Positions 12,970 through 24,050 of a stretch of 64,000 nucleotides of DNA are shown piece by piece (within the stretch, counting starts at the first letter, position 1; every line of letters begins with the position of its first letter). Position numbers and translations under genes: made by a program. Under the pieces are notes generated by a model, which was not told the origin of the DNA, did not search any database, and saw only the letters and a program-made list of their open reading frames with translations. The stretch comes from Hedera helix (Eukaryota > Streptophyta > Magnoliopsida > Apiales > Araliaceae): NCBI GenBank assembly GCA_947179155.2, contig OX359276.1, positions 45,897,953 through 45,961,952 on the forward strand, written 5' to 3'.

Positions 12970-12990
12970 TGAAGCTTATATAGCTTCAAT

Positions 12991-14950
12991 CCTAAGCACT
13001 GAAAACATAAAATATATTCCCACTTTCAGATTAAAGATTTGAATCACCAAAAACCACATTTGAGAAAAATTTACTACACAAACATATATTATCCAAATTA
13101 TAATGATTCAATATCTTCTGGCATACGGTATCAAAGTTGTCAACAGTATTCTAAAAATCTCCGCCTAGGTCTGATTAATTTATGCCTAGGCGCTAGGCTC
13201 CCCTGCCACCCCACCTAGGCGCTAGGCCCCTCTAGCATCTCGTTTAGGCTCAAGGCGGAAAAAAAATCCCTCCAAAAAATTAGACGAGATTAGGCAGGCA
13301 AGGCTGAAAAATTAGGCGGGCCTAGGCAGAGAAATTAAGGCTGTAATTTTTATTTTATTTTTTAATAACTAAACTACAAAATGAAGTCGTGGGAGTGGAT
13401 GATGAAGTTGAGGGTTGTTCGAGCCTTACTTGGGAAGTGGTTGGTGAAACATCCGGAACAGATAGCGTGCTAGAACTTAGGAGAAGTAGTAGAAATGTTG
13501 AAGTCAGAAAACTCCATGAATAATATTTTTTATCTGATGATGACAAGGAGAAAGAGAGAGATGAGGAGTATGAGTGTGAGTCCGATGCGGATATTATCTT
13601 GGAGAGATATGAAAAAGAAGAGTTAGAGATATAAAGGGATATAGAGATAATGATTATTCGTTTGTATTTTTTATTATTTGTTTGTGTTTAAACTTTGAAC
13701 AATTGCATGTTTGTGTTTAAATTTTGACATTTACAATATAGATATGTGTTTGAACTTTAAGCAAATGCCTTTATTATCATTATTATAAATTGTTTTGTTT
13801 TATATTATTTTTTTGTTTGGATAAAATATTAAAATTGACTTAAAATAAAAAATCTCGCCTAGGCCCTTCCTGGCCTCCCGCCTAGCGCCTTTTAGAACAT
13901 TGGTTGTCAAATCCTAGCAACGAGATATAATATAGAGTTACTTTAGGGCTAGCTTGGAATGTCCATTCTAGATTCTAGAATACATTCTAGTTCATTGGTA
14001 TCTCTTCATTATAACACTTTCCAACTTTTTAGTTAAAAGAACAAAACAAAACTAAAAACATGTTCTGCCTACTTCCAATTGTAGTGCCAACTTCACCGCA
14101 AAAATCCTTATTGCTAATAACAATTTCTATACTTCATTTTTCAGCACTAAAGTTGACATTGCTAATAAAAGCTTCAATGGATAAATTTGGGTAACAGTTA
14201 GACTCTACTTCAATAAGTACTTATAGGAAACATGTCAGGTAAAAAGCTCTCTCAAACTTCTTTACATTTAATCCCCTCTATGTTAATTTACAAATATCAA
14301 TATATTTACATACATATACATGACAAAAAAACATTCTTAAAAAGTCATAGTATTTTCAAGCCTCAAGCATACATGGACAAAGAAACCAATACTCAAAAAG
14401 ATTCAAATAACAGATCCTATACATATTCATAACATTAAAAGATCAAAGTCATATTAATTGAAACTCAATACAAGATAAACACTTTATAGTATATTAAAAA
14501 CAGGAAAAATGCATTCACAAGGCTGACAGACAAAGACAAATTCTGAAAATCAGGTTTTTCAGTTAGCAAAATGCAGGGAAGTAAAAATTCACTCAATTCA
14601 GTCATTTATTTGGAAAGCAAAACAGCAAAAAATTTAAGTAATCAGAATTCTATCGCAGCTTCCAACCAGAGAGGATCATATGCGCAAACTAAAACCTAAA
14701 TCAGGTGAATAGATATGAGTTTTGTGTGTGATGCAAAGAATAGATTCAACTGTTGAGTTAATTACGCCCTAGAACAGGAAATTTCTAGTTATAAAGTTCG
14801 AATCTAAGGATTTTATGGAAAATTAAGATCATGAAAATAGTTGAATCACCTGAATCAATAATCGTCTTCTTGAATTCAGGAACGATGACTGTCCGCAGAT
14901 TCCGATTCGTCTTTCCAGAGAAGAGACTGTTCTGTCGCATGCGAGCTTTT
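12991..14950 (-). other. 5' UTR and leader intron of the cyclophilin gene
   Basis: A splice acceptor (GTGCTTAG/GATTG) at 12992-12993 lies 22 bp before the ATG, and a good donor (TTCAG/GTGATTC) ends a GC-richer leader exon at 14850. The leader exon probably extends to about 14950. The 1.86-kb leader intron holds the hAT element. The exact transcription start cannot be read. Confidence 0.6.
13144..13902 (+). mobile_element. Degenerate hAT element, 759 bp, with transposase C-terminal relic
   Basis: GTTGTCAA at 13136-13143 repeats at 13903-13910, a perfect 8-bp target duplication. The ends are 11/13 matched inverted repeats (CAGTATTCTAAAA and CAATGTTCTAAAA). Subterminal GCCTAGGCGC/GCCTAG motifs occur in both halves. 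An acidic plus-strand reading frame around 13380-13633, ending TAA, resembles the acidic C-terminal tail found in hAT transposases; it is broken by a TAA near 13519. It lies in the 5' UTR intron of the cyclophilin gene. Confidence 0.75.
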
Positions 14951-14989
14951 ACTGTTCTTTCTCTTTGTTTTAAATTTCTTCCTTGTCAG

Positions 14990-15564
14990 CGGTCTTAAAA
15001 ATGTCACCGGCACATTTTAATACTAACTCCCTCTATCTATAAAATAAAATAAAAAAACTAATTTACAACTAATGAAAAATTTAATTTTATTTCATATCTA
15101 ACTTAAAATTAATAAATTATTAATTTAATAACACTGACATAATTATAAAATTATGATGATAAATATTAAAATCATACCATGTCGATTTCAGTTTCATTTA
15201 TTTTTTTCCAAAAAAATTGCACTAAGTCAACAATTTAAGAAAAACAGCTCAATTCAATATAATTTAGTCAATTTTAATATGATTTTCGGATCAAATTATC
15301 ATCTCAATTCTTTTGTTTAGGATAATACACATATCGTATATATATATATATATATTCAACTTAGGATATATTAAATTGCTCATAAGCTTTCCTTAAAACT
15401 AGTAGTATTTATGGAAAGCCTTCCGGCATATCCAAATAAAACCAGTAATTACCCTTCTTTCATTGATGCTTGCTTTCACAAAATAATGAAGTTCATGATT
15501 ATAAATATATGCAATCTCCCTTAAGAAATTTGCAAAATAAGCAGCAGGCCCTAACTCTCTGTCA
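14990..15564. other. Intergenic between divergent genes
   Basis: This separates the cyclophilin leader (minus) from the HMA gene (plus), so both promoters lie here. A CTCCCTCTATCTATAAAATA sequence near 15028 resembles one end of a Stowaway-type MITE, without a clear partner end. A short (TA)n run is at 15336-15354. Confidence 0.45.
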
Positions 15565-16164
15565 ATGGACTACGATCATCTTAAGGTATTCGTATCTATA
15601 TTTTAAATTTATAACTCTATATATTTGATGTTTTTTTAATGGCTGCAGACTTGTGCTTTGAAAGTGAACATCAACTGTTGTAAAGCATGTCCTATCAAAC
15701 TCAAGAAACGGTTGTTGAAAATCAATGGTACTCCTTTTCTTCTACTTATTTTTTTTCAAAAACAAAAAAAAAGTTCGCTCATATTGTTATTATGATCTAG
15801 TGATCAGTACCGTATGGTAGTTTCTTTGGGTGACTCCTCATCTAGTATTTAATTATTGAACAAGTATACAAACACTATATCCAGACAAAATATTGATCTC
15901 AATAATTAAAAAAAAGGGTTTGACTGATTTGCATGTCAGGTCCCACTTTTTAATAGTTGAGATTAATATTGTGTCCGATAGTGTGTTTAGACCTATTCTT
16001 AATTTTTTTTCTTAATTTGATGTGTTTAGGTGTTTTTTCGGTTGACGTGGATCCGGAAACGAATTTGGTATCAGTTACAGGCATAGTAGATCATATTCAA
16101 CTCATCAAGAAGATCAAGAAGAAAATGGGGAAAAAAGCAGAGCTTGTGGAAAAAGAGAATGCTG

Positions 16165-16207
<43 letters not shown>

Positions 16208-16553
16208 CGTCAATAGTAATAATACTAATGATAATAATAATTACAATTACAATGATTTTGGCCAGCAAGTCCAAAGTTACGCACCACAAAATCTTAGTCA
16301 AGCAGAATACAACGAATACATGGCATCTCCGGGTGAATTTCTTGAAGATATATGGGGCGGCATGGGTGATCGAGTGCCTCCTTGTTATGGTCCAAGAATG
16401 ATGATGCATGCAGGATACGTTGGTGATACGGCACGGCCGCCGCCTTCATATGACCGTTATTATGGTCCAAGAATGATGCCACCAGGAGGATATTGGGGTG
16501 ATACGCCCCCGCCTCCTCCATATTGCCCTTATGGTCCTCCATGTGATTGGTAG
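15565..16553 (+). CDS. HMA-domain protein (HIPP/HPP-like) with poly-Asn and Pro-rich tail, no CaaX
   Basis: Three exons join in frame: 15565-15585, 15649-15727 and 16030-16553 (TAG), giving 207 residues. The first about 70 residues form one heavy-metal-associated domain: KVNINCCKACPIKLKKRLLK, then GVFSVDVDPETN, VSVTGIVD and IKKIKKKMGKKAEL. The layout (short first exon, HMA fold, basic KKAEL, low-complexity tail) matches plant HIPP/HPP proteins, which bind metals or act as chaperone-like partners. Two things are odd. The metal motif reads CCKAC, shifted by one residue from the usual CxxC position. The C-terminus ends in PPCDW, not the isoprenylation CaaX box that defines HIPPs. A tail with two repeats of YGPRMM...GY.GDT is Pro/Tyr-rich. 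It may be an HPP-type relative or have lost its CaaX. Confidence 0.8.
16167..16205 (+). repeat. In-frame (AAT)13 tract coding polyasparagine
   Basis: Thirteen AAT codons in a row give 13 Asn just after the HMA domain, followed by a further Asn-rich, interrupted stretch to about 16257. The same trinucleotide forms very long tracts at 26-47 kb. Confidence 0.95.
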
Positions 16554-17660
16554 TTGCGGTTAATTTTCACGTTTTTGACTTATAAAATTTAATTTCTTGA
16601 TTTTCACCTCATTCTTCATATATCATAGTAGTATATTTTTTATTCCTCTTCATATATTGATGCAGTGAAAAATAACAAAAAAAAATCGAATTTTCATATA
16701 TTTTATTTTTCATAGAGTTTTTAATTTATTTGATATATTTTTATATATTATTTAAGAAAATTCAATATTTTAAATTTATATTTAGTCCGCGTTTATGTTT
16801 TGAGTTTTAGTTTTAATAATTTCATTTAGTTTAGGATTTAATTATTTTTCTTTTCCAATTAGTCATAGGAAAATAGTTTAGGACTATAAATATGTTATTA
16901 AGGCTTGTTAACAGCAACCTTTTGATCAATTAATATTATTATTACTTTATTCTCTTTGTGAGTTCTTATTTTCATTATGGATTTAAGAGTTTATTACACG
17001 TTTTTGTAAGTATATTTAAACTTATAAATCACGTTTGTGTTAAAACGTTACAATCTAACCGTGTTATGCTACATTCATGTATCAATGTAGTATATTTTTT
17101 ATTCCTCTTCATATATGGTGTTCTTTAAATAGCATAAATGATTGTCATTTTGTGGGTTTAAATATTATTGATATTCGAATTTGATCTTATATCTGCTTTA
17201 GTAAATACAGAAAATATCACGATATGCAGTATTAAGCTATACCACTACTTTAGAATCAGTATTAAGCTAGCTTTTGAAGGGATTCTGCTTAAAACCATAT
17301 AATTGCACAATGCAGAAGGAAGAGTCTTTCAAAATGACTCAAAAAGGTTTTCTATTAAGACATTGTAACAAAAACATAACAAAAGGTGGAAAATTGCTGT
17401 GGTTATTTAAATAATACATTAATTATTTATAATACCAGGCAGATTTGAAGGAAATTGTTATTTTTCTGGACTCCTTACTTATAGGAGATGCCATTTGTTT
17501 CAGTAGCCTAACCTCCTCCTGTAAGCAAACTAAATTAAGAACAAATGAGAGAGACCCCAAAACATATTTAATTAGGTAATTGAAAAATACCATGCATGAT
17601 CATCTCTCAGTAAACATACATACTGATTAATTCGGTTTGCTCAAATTCCATGGCTTGACT
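16554..17660. other. Intergenic with a 29-bp direct repeat flanking an LTR-like segment
   Basis: The 3' UTR of the HMA gene begins here. A 29-bp sequence (TAGTATATTTTTTATTCCTC...) at 16629-16657 recurs at 17088-17116. The 430 bp between them include a TATAAATATG box and a TTTGATCAATTAATATTATT region that resemble the promoter and leader of a short copia-type LTR. Boundaries with TG/CA and a 5-bp duplication were not found. Confidence 0.35.
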
Positions 17661-17716
17661 TCACCACCATTCCACCGGTCTAATAATCAACAAGACTCGA
17701 TTTATCTCATGATTAA

Positions 17717-20300
17717 TTACCGCCCCTTTTGATTGACAAACTGTGAGAAAATATCGTTTAGTGTCATCCTCTGATCCTTCTTTTTCGTCTTGTTCACTTC
17801 CGAGGCTTAGAGTGCTCCTGTGCATTGCCATTAAACTGCTGTTATCAATCTGTTCACCAACGTCGTGGTCCACACTTCCACTTCCTGCTGAACCGTGTTT
17901 AGAGCCACTGGGATTCGACTCCATTTGCAGGGTGAATTCAAGATTCCACAAGACATCTCCCATAGAGGGGCGATCCATTCCTTGGTCAGCTAAGCACTTC
18001 TCAGCTGTCTCAGCAAACTTCTTCAAACCCTCGGGGCTTATCTTTTCTTTCAGATGGGGATCAATAATTTCATCCAAAGTTCCTTTCCTCTGGCAATGCA
18101 TAGCATAATCAGCAAGACTAACTTGTTCCTTTGGAAGGATAGGATTGAGAGCCGGCCTAGCATACAAAACCTCAAAAAGAACAACCCCAAATGAGTACAC
18201 ATCAGATTTCTCAGTCAATTGTTGTCTCCTAAAATATTCAGGATCCAAGTAACCAAAACTACCCTTTACGACAGTGCTAACATGGCCTTCATTCCGGTTA
18301 GGACCTGTTTTAGATAGCCCGAAATCGGACACCTTGGCAACCCATTTATCATCCACAAGAATATTGGTGGTCTTGACATCCCTGTGAATGATTGTGTACT
18401 TAGCCCCAGTGTGAAGGTAATGCAGCCCCCTCGCCGCACCGATACAAATTTCCAGCCTTTGTTTCCAAGACAGAGTGACCTTGTTGTTCTTGTAAAGATG
18501 CTCCCTTAGAGTTCCTTTCCCCATGTAATCATAAACCAATGCCATCTCATTACCCTCTTTACAGTACCCAATCAGGGACACCAAATGCCTATGCCTAAGC
18601 TTCGAAAGCATCTCAATTTCGGTCTGGAATTCATTAATTCCTTGTTCCGAAGATGGATTTGATCTCTTAATTGCCACCTTCACATCACCATCAATCACAC
18701 CTTTGTAGACCTTACCAAAGCCACCAATCCCAATAACATGGGACTCGTCAAAGTTCTTGGTGGCCTGCTTGATCTCCGCCAAGGAGAAATACCGACAATT
18801 GCACGCTGCATCGGAAGAAATGGTGGCGCTACCGTGGCTCTTGCCGGAGATGGTACATTTGCTCGCTGAAGTATGGGACTGCCAGTAAATTGGCAGCCAT
18901 CTTGACACCGAGTCGGTCCCCGGGACTCTATTCTTCCTGTTATGGGCAACCAAAAATATGGCAGCTGCTACCCCAAAAGCAGCAGCACCACTGGCAGCTC
19001 CACCAATAATGGCGCTGGCGTAGCTTTTCTTTGGAGCAAATTCCTTTGTATTATGATCAGCCTGCTGCTGTTTAAGCATCAAATTCGACATTATCGGGTT
19101 GGGTCCTGCCAAGTTTGCCTTTGTATCACTAAGCTTAAATATCTCCAATCTATTCACCAATGCATCATAATATTCAGCTTTAGTGTTCACATTGGGATGA
19201 ACTGCCACCCAAATCACATTATCTTTGCGTTTATCATCCACATACACGGCAAAATCTTGTTTCATGGGACGATTCGCTCCTCTTGCCAATGCAATTATAT
19301 CCAAATTATCTGTTGCAGTCTGATTGTTGAGATATATCTGAAATACTCTGATTCACCTTTTGGTCCAGATAATCACAAAAATGAAACCTCACAATATAGG
19401 TAAAATTGGCATCCACCTGAAACAACCATGTGAGATTATAATTCTTGTTGACATTGTGATCAGGACCCATAGCTCTCGCAGTTTTGTACACATCAAGCGG
19501 GGCTACAACCTCCGGCAATCCTTCAAGACCGATTGGATTATCGTCATCATTAGTAACACCACTCGAGGCACCAAAAATATAAGCCGAATCGTCATACCAA
19601 CTCCTCATTAAACCGGATGAATCATTCGTAGGTGAAATAAATTGACCACCCACATTCAGTCTGTACATTGTCTCCAGGCTGGCCTTTGCCGCCTCCACAG
19701 TCGCTCCTACAGCACTGGCAAACCCCACGACTCGTGTATCGTCGGTGAACATTTCGGGTACTTCAATCACCTCAATACCATTAACAAACGCAAAACTCCC
19801 ACTATACTTGCCAGAAGGCTTGAAAGTCACATTCAAGACATCCGAATTGGTCGGTTTCAATATATATTCTTTTAGAGCATCTCCAGCAATGGTTTTTGTT
19901 GAGTTCCTAGACTAAATATAGTCTAGGATTCCTTTTTCTCCTCCAGCAAATGGACTAAATTTAGTCCAAGACTATATTTAAAATCCTCAAAAGACTATAT
20001 CTAGGAATTGGATAGTCCATGGACTATAAATATAATAGTATTTAAATAGAAAAGTAGAAAGATGATAGGAGTTTTATTAAATTTATTAATTATTTTAATA
20101 TTTTTATATTATAGTCAATGTGATAGTCCATCTGCTGGAATGGTGGAAGACTAAAGGACATTTGATGATATCATATGGACTAAATATAGTCCATAATATA
20201 GTCCATCTGCTGGAAATGGCCTTACAATGTAAGACTGTGACAGTGCCAGACCAGTTGTTTCAAGAATGAGTATAATTTTGTTGATTGTCATTAAGCTTAA
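17717..20300 (-). pseudogene. FERONIA-like (CrRLK1L) receptor kinase, C-terminal part, broken
   Basis: Reading right to left: end of the first malectin-like region (LALSQSYIVKEYIL, interrupted by a MITE), FKPSGKYSGSFAFVNGIEVI, second malectin region, a membrane segment (AIIGGAASGAAAFGVAAAIF), then a whole Ser/Thr kinase. Kinase motifs are intact: GIGGFGKVYKG, VAIKR, IIHRDVKTTNIL, KVSDFGLSK, GSFGYLDPEYFRRQQLTEKS and RPSMGDVLWNLEF. The wording is closest to FERONIA, the RALF-peptide and cell-wall receptor. Lesions: two bases missing near 19347 shift the frame in the ectodomain, one extra base near 17756 shifts the frame before the usual C-terminus (IFSQFVNQKGR, with stop at 17717-17719, readable one frame over), and the N-terminus is missing here. 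The first 76 codons lie at 50691-50919. A kinase-only product of 547 residues from 19304 to 17661 remains open. Confidence 0.88.
19875..20221. mobile_element. PIF/Harbinger (Tourist-like) MITE inside the receptor-kinase exon
   Basis: TTA at 19872-19874 is repeated at 20222-20224. The ends are inverted: GAGCATCTCCAGCA on the left and GGCCATTTCCAGCA as the complement of the right, with further ATGGACTA/TAGTCC pairing inside. The 3-bp TTA duplication fits PIF/Harbinger. Taking out the element and one TTA restores the kinase reading frame across the site (YIVKEYIL), which confirms an insertion. Confidence 0.8.
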
Positions 20301-21240
20301 GCACAAATTTACATACACAATATCTAAATATAAAATTAAATATTGTATTTATTTTAACAATTAAAAAATAAAATATGACACGAATTTCAATGTCATGCTT
20401 CACTTTTTAATAGTTAAGATGGATATAGTGTTTGAATGTGAGGAGATTATAACGATTTTTATGCTCATAATTTTTTATGTATTTATTTAAATTTTGTAAC
20501 ATAAAGTGGGAGGTATTTCAAACTCTCATCATTAATTATAAAGATATTAGTAATTTGCAATTATCTTTTTGTTCACAGAAAAGAGACCGTAAATAAGAAT
20601 TTTTATTGAAAATTTATGAGACTGGGAGATAAACTTTTTTTAAGAGATTGTTTAGATTAAAATTATCATAAATGAAAGCAAAAGACCCAAAGTATCCACA
20701 AAACATAAAGAATTGAATGATGGAATAATAAATAAACCTCTCTAATCATGTTAAATTTTTATTTATTTATTTTTGCTAAGTTTATCATGTCAAGGGTAAT
20801 AATTTTAGAGGTTTTAAATTTTTAATATTAAATATATCTAAAATAATGTAAATTTAAATAAAATAAATAATATCTTATGACATAATTAATTAATATCCAA
20901 TATAATGATAATTAAAATATAATTTAAAATAAAAAATTTAACACTCCTAACATTTCAATTCAAATTGTGCCCATCTTATAGAGAAATTAATTACCATTAG
21001 CAAAAATAAGATCTCTTTACAAAAAATTTATACAAATTGAGAAGCTCATATGCTGCACATCAGGATAATGGGAGGGCAGTATCGATATTTCACATTGGCT
21101 TCCTCTCTTTTATTTCCTTTCCAATTAAAATCATCAATTTTTAAAATGCATACGTTTGTATATGATCATGCATTTTTATGGCATAGTTGGCCTCTAACGC
21201 TTCCCATGTCGTACGTACCCGATCAAAACTCTCATAAACC
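20301..21240. other. AT-rich stretch between the broken kinase and the RNase-like gene A
   Basis: No coding sequence was recognised. The missing piece of the kinase ectodomain (by family comparison, several tens of residues) was not found here. The last 200 bases may be promoter for the transcript that begins near 21.3 kb. Confidence 0.4.
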
Positions 21241-21450
21241 CTACACTGCTTGCTATTTCTCACTCTTTATTTTCGCTACACGCTTCAGACACTCCTCCTA
21301 GTTAACAAAAAAAAAAAAAAAAGACACTCCTCCCGTTAAATAGCCTTTCAACTCCTCCTCTTTCCATCTCTCTATCAAGTAGCCGGTGCGGTCGCCGGTC
21401 GGAAATTGAGCGAGCTTACCTCCGCATCTCCGTTTTCAAGTTTTATTTAG
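21241..21450 (+). promoter_or_regulatory. Likely promoter end and 5' UTR exon of RNase-like gene copy A
   Basis: This is a locally GC- and CT-richer block (CTCCTCCTCTTTCCATCTCT, then GCCGGTGCGGTCGCCGGTCGG) that looks like a plant 5' leader, followed by T-rich intron-like sequence reaching to the coding exon at 22970. Copies B, C and D lack this block, so copy A alone keeps an upstream exon. Confidence 0.4.
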
Positions 21451-22969
21451 GTCTTTCTTTGATTTTTTTTCTTTTAAAAAGTGATCTCAGTATAATGCTT
21501 CATTATTTGCTTGAAATCCGTGCTAATAAACACTATAACGAACATATATGCGTATTTATAGTGTTATTTTAAGTTTAGAGGTTTAGAGTTTCTGATTTTT
21601 TTTGGTTTTACTCGAACAGATGATATGCATTTTTCTCGTTTTCTGTTTTATCATCTATTTTTCCCTTTTTATGTGAAGAAGTTCTATTAAGGCGAGGTTT
21701 GAGATGATTAGCTACTTGATGATTATGATGATCTATATCTCTCTTGTTTTGAAGAGAGATAATACTCTAATTAGTTGTTTTATGGCTATAAATTTTGCTT
21801 TTTTGTTAAATACATGCTTATCACATTGATTAATGGTTCCACGTTTGAGAGCTTTAATTGACCACTGATTAGAGGTTTCTTCTCTGCTCTTGACATTTTG
21901 ATTTAACCTATCTCAGTAGCTTTGACTCGGTGGATAGTGATTGATGTGGATCTTGTGTCGTTTATTTATTGCTACTTCATCGGAAGTAATTGTATGCTTT
22001 GTGTTGATTTTTGTTAGTTTTATGCGTGGGACCTATTATGGTATGTGTAATGATGTTCCTAGATTTATAGTGTCTTTATGAGTGGTACCTATTATGCTAT
22101 GCGTAATGATGCTCCTTGATGTGGTTTAGTTTTATTTAATCAGACCTATTTTTTAAATTAAGGCACTCTCCTGTATATTTTCACCTAGTATGTTGGATAA
22201 ATTATCAGATTGCATGTTCATTGTGTTTTGATTTGATGTTGTTGTGGTTAGAGCTGGCAATAAAAATCACATATTAACTCAATTTAATTAGAACTATTTG
22301 CGTTGGTTATCTACTTTACATAATTTGGGTCGGTTAAGTTTTGCATCTATATATGAGAGAGAAAATTTGGGCTAAAACCAAATAACTGTATTCAACCCAA
22401 ATTTGTTAAATCCCAATCTATATCATCCGTTAGATTAGCTTTTTCCCCCTATCAAATGGCTGCAAACGTATTTTGTTGTTTTCTTTTGTTTTGTATTATA
22501 TGTATGGGATCTTCAATTGGTGAATTTTGTTTTTTGTGCTTTTCTTGGTTCAGGCCTTGAATGTATGAAGTTTATACTTTTTTTTCCAATGGCGTGGGGG
22601 AGATGAGGATCCATAACTATTTGGCCTCAGATTTGGGTTGAATAAGTTTCAACCCATAACCATTTGGGTTGAACCTATTTAACTCATATTAAAAATAATG
22701 AAAATGGTTTCAGTTTTAAAAAAACCCATAACCATATTTTTTAACCCATATCCAACCCAAAGCTAAATTACGCAAGTCTAGTTGTGGGATTGTTGCATCA
22801 AACTACTATTAATACCCAGGCAATGTAGTATCTGACTTTGATTTTACTTGGTTTACTTTTCTCTCATCATTGATATTTCATATTACCTTATTCCGGGCTC
22901 CTTCTGTCCATTTGTCCAGTCACCTCTCCTAAAAAAACCTTTTAGCCTGCAACCACTCATTACATTTCC

Positions 22970-24050
22970 ATGGGTAAAAAGTTGCCACAGAAAGGAAAGC
23001 AAAGAAAACCAAATAAACAACCTTTTACATCGTCTTCTCAACCCTCTACCTCATTGTCTCAACCCTCTACGTTGTCTTCTCAAGTGGCGGCTCCACTTGC
23101 ATCTGCACTGACCTATACCGCTATACTTGCATTTAATTCAGGAGGCTTTCAAGTTGCGCAAATTCCAAGTGGATACCAAATGATTTTGGCTATAAACTGG
23201 AAGACCAGCTTCCATCTTGGAAAGATGAAAATGGGAAAATTTAACGATTTTGAAAATCGTCAACTTAGTGGTACAAGAGTAGAGGTTCTGTTAACAATTC
23301 GTGGTCTCTTCTTCGAAGGACCTAATGTTGGTAAAGCCAGGCCAAAACTAAACAAGTTTTCAAAATAGTATAAAGATATGTGAGTGGAAACATTGACAGA
23401 TTTGCAGGCAATTTTTTTTTATTTTTTTTTCAACAAATTGTCACACATGTATTGTTAATATAAGCTTAAATTTCAAAAAATTTATTTGTCTTTGCAGACT
23501 TATTTTAAAAAAAAATCCACTTAGGATCGGATATATCCATAACTATTGGGGTAATTACGAGAATTGGAAGGCTCTAAGTGATGATGAGGAGAAGCTGGTT
23601 ACTGATCAAGCTGTCTGGAATTCAAGAGAGGAAGCGTTCGGGTTGGTCGCAGATGAATTTTTGAAGCATGGCCAGGGTATGGGCCTCGACGTTGAATCTT
23701 ACATTAATTTAACATTGTATTGCTTTCGTACTGTGTAAGATACCTACCCTGTGGATCTATTCAGAGAAAATAATACATATCCTAATGATGACCAAAATTT
23801 TTCCGTCTCCCCTAATGGAGCAGTGCAGAAAGAGTGTCTTGTGGGTGATATTAGGCAGGCATTTAGCAATGGTAAGTTGAAGGTTCCCAAATTAGAGTTT
23901 GCATGCCATGGTAGTCCAAATAACATTCATTATATATTTTCACTAACAGAAATTAAGTTTGCATTTGATCACCATCTTCGTATGGTGGATTTCCCCAATG
24001 TTGAATGTGATTGTGTGCCGAAGAAAGATATTAAAACAGAAAAACATTGA
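22970..24050 (+). pseudogene. RNase T2-like gene copy A, with stop codons
   Basis: Exon one starts MGKKLPQKGKQRKPN, then a Ser/Gln/Pro repeat (SSSQPSTSLSQPSTLSSQ), then a region resembling the RNase T2/S-like RNase core. Matches by pattern: LTIRGLFF for the usual FTIHGLWP (catalytic His replaced by Arg), EFLKHGQ for EWEKHGT (His kept), a YINLTLYCF helix, DIRQAFSNGK for the DIKxAI segment, and KLEFACHGS. A TAG at 23366-23368 and a TAA at 23738-23740 interrupt it; the last exon part runs to TGA at 24048-24050. The usual signal peptide is absent and replaced by a Lys-rich start. The second exon begins after the acceptor near 23499. The family call rests on motif spacing only. Confidence 0.6.

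Noticed and set aside
16071..16542. Minus-strand ORFs opposite the HMA gene
   Set aside because: Shadows of the AAT repeat and the Pro/Tyr-rich tail; the plus-strand gene has proper splicing and a domain match.
17743..19875. Plus-strand ORFs opposite the receptor kinase
   Set aside because: Antisense shadows of a conserved kinase coding sequence.
22848..23111. Plus-strand ORF overlapping the start of the RNase-like gene (and its copies in B and C)
   Set aside because: It is an alternate frame of the same exon and its intron flank; its Leu/His-rich end is the shifted reading of the Ser/Gln/Pro repeat.
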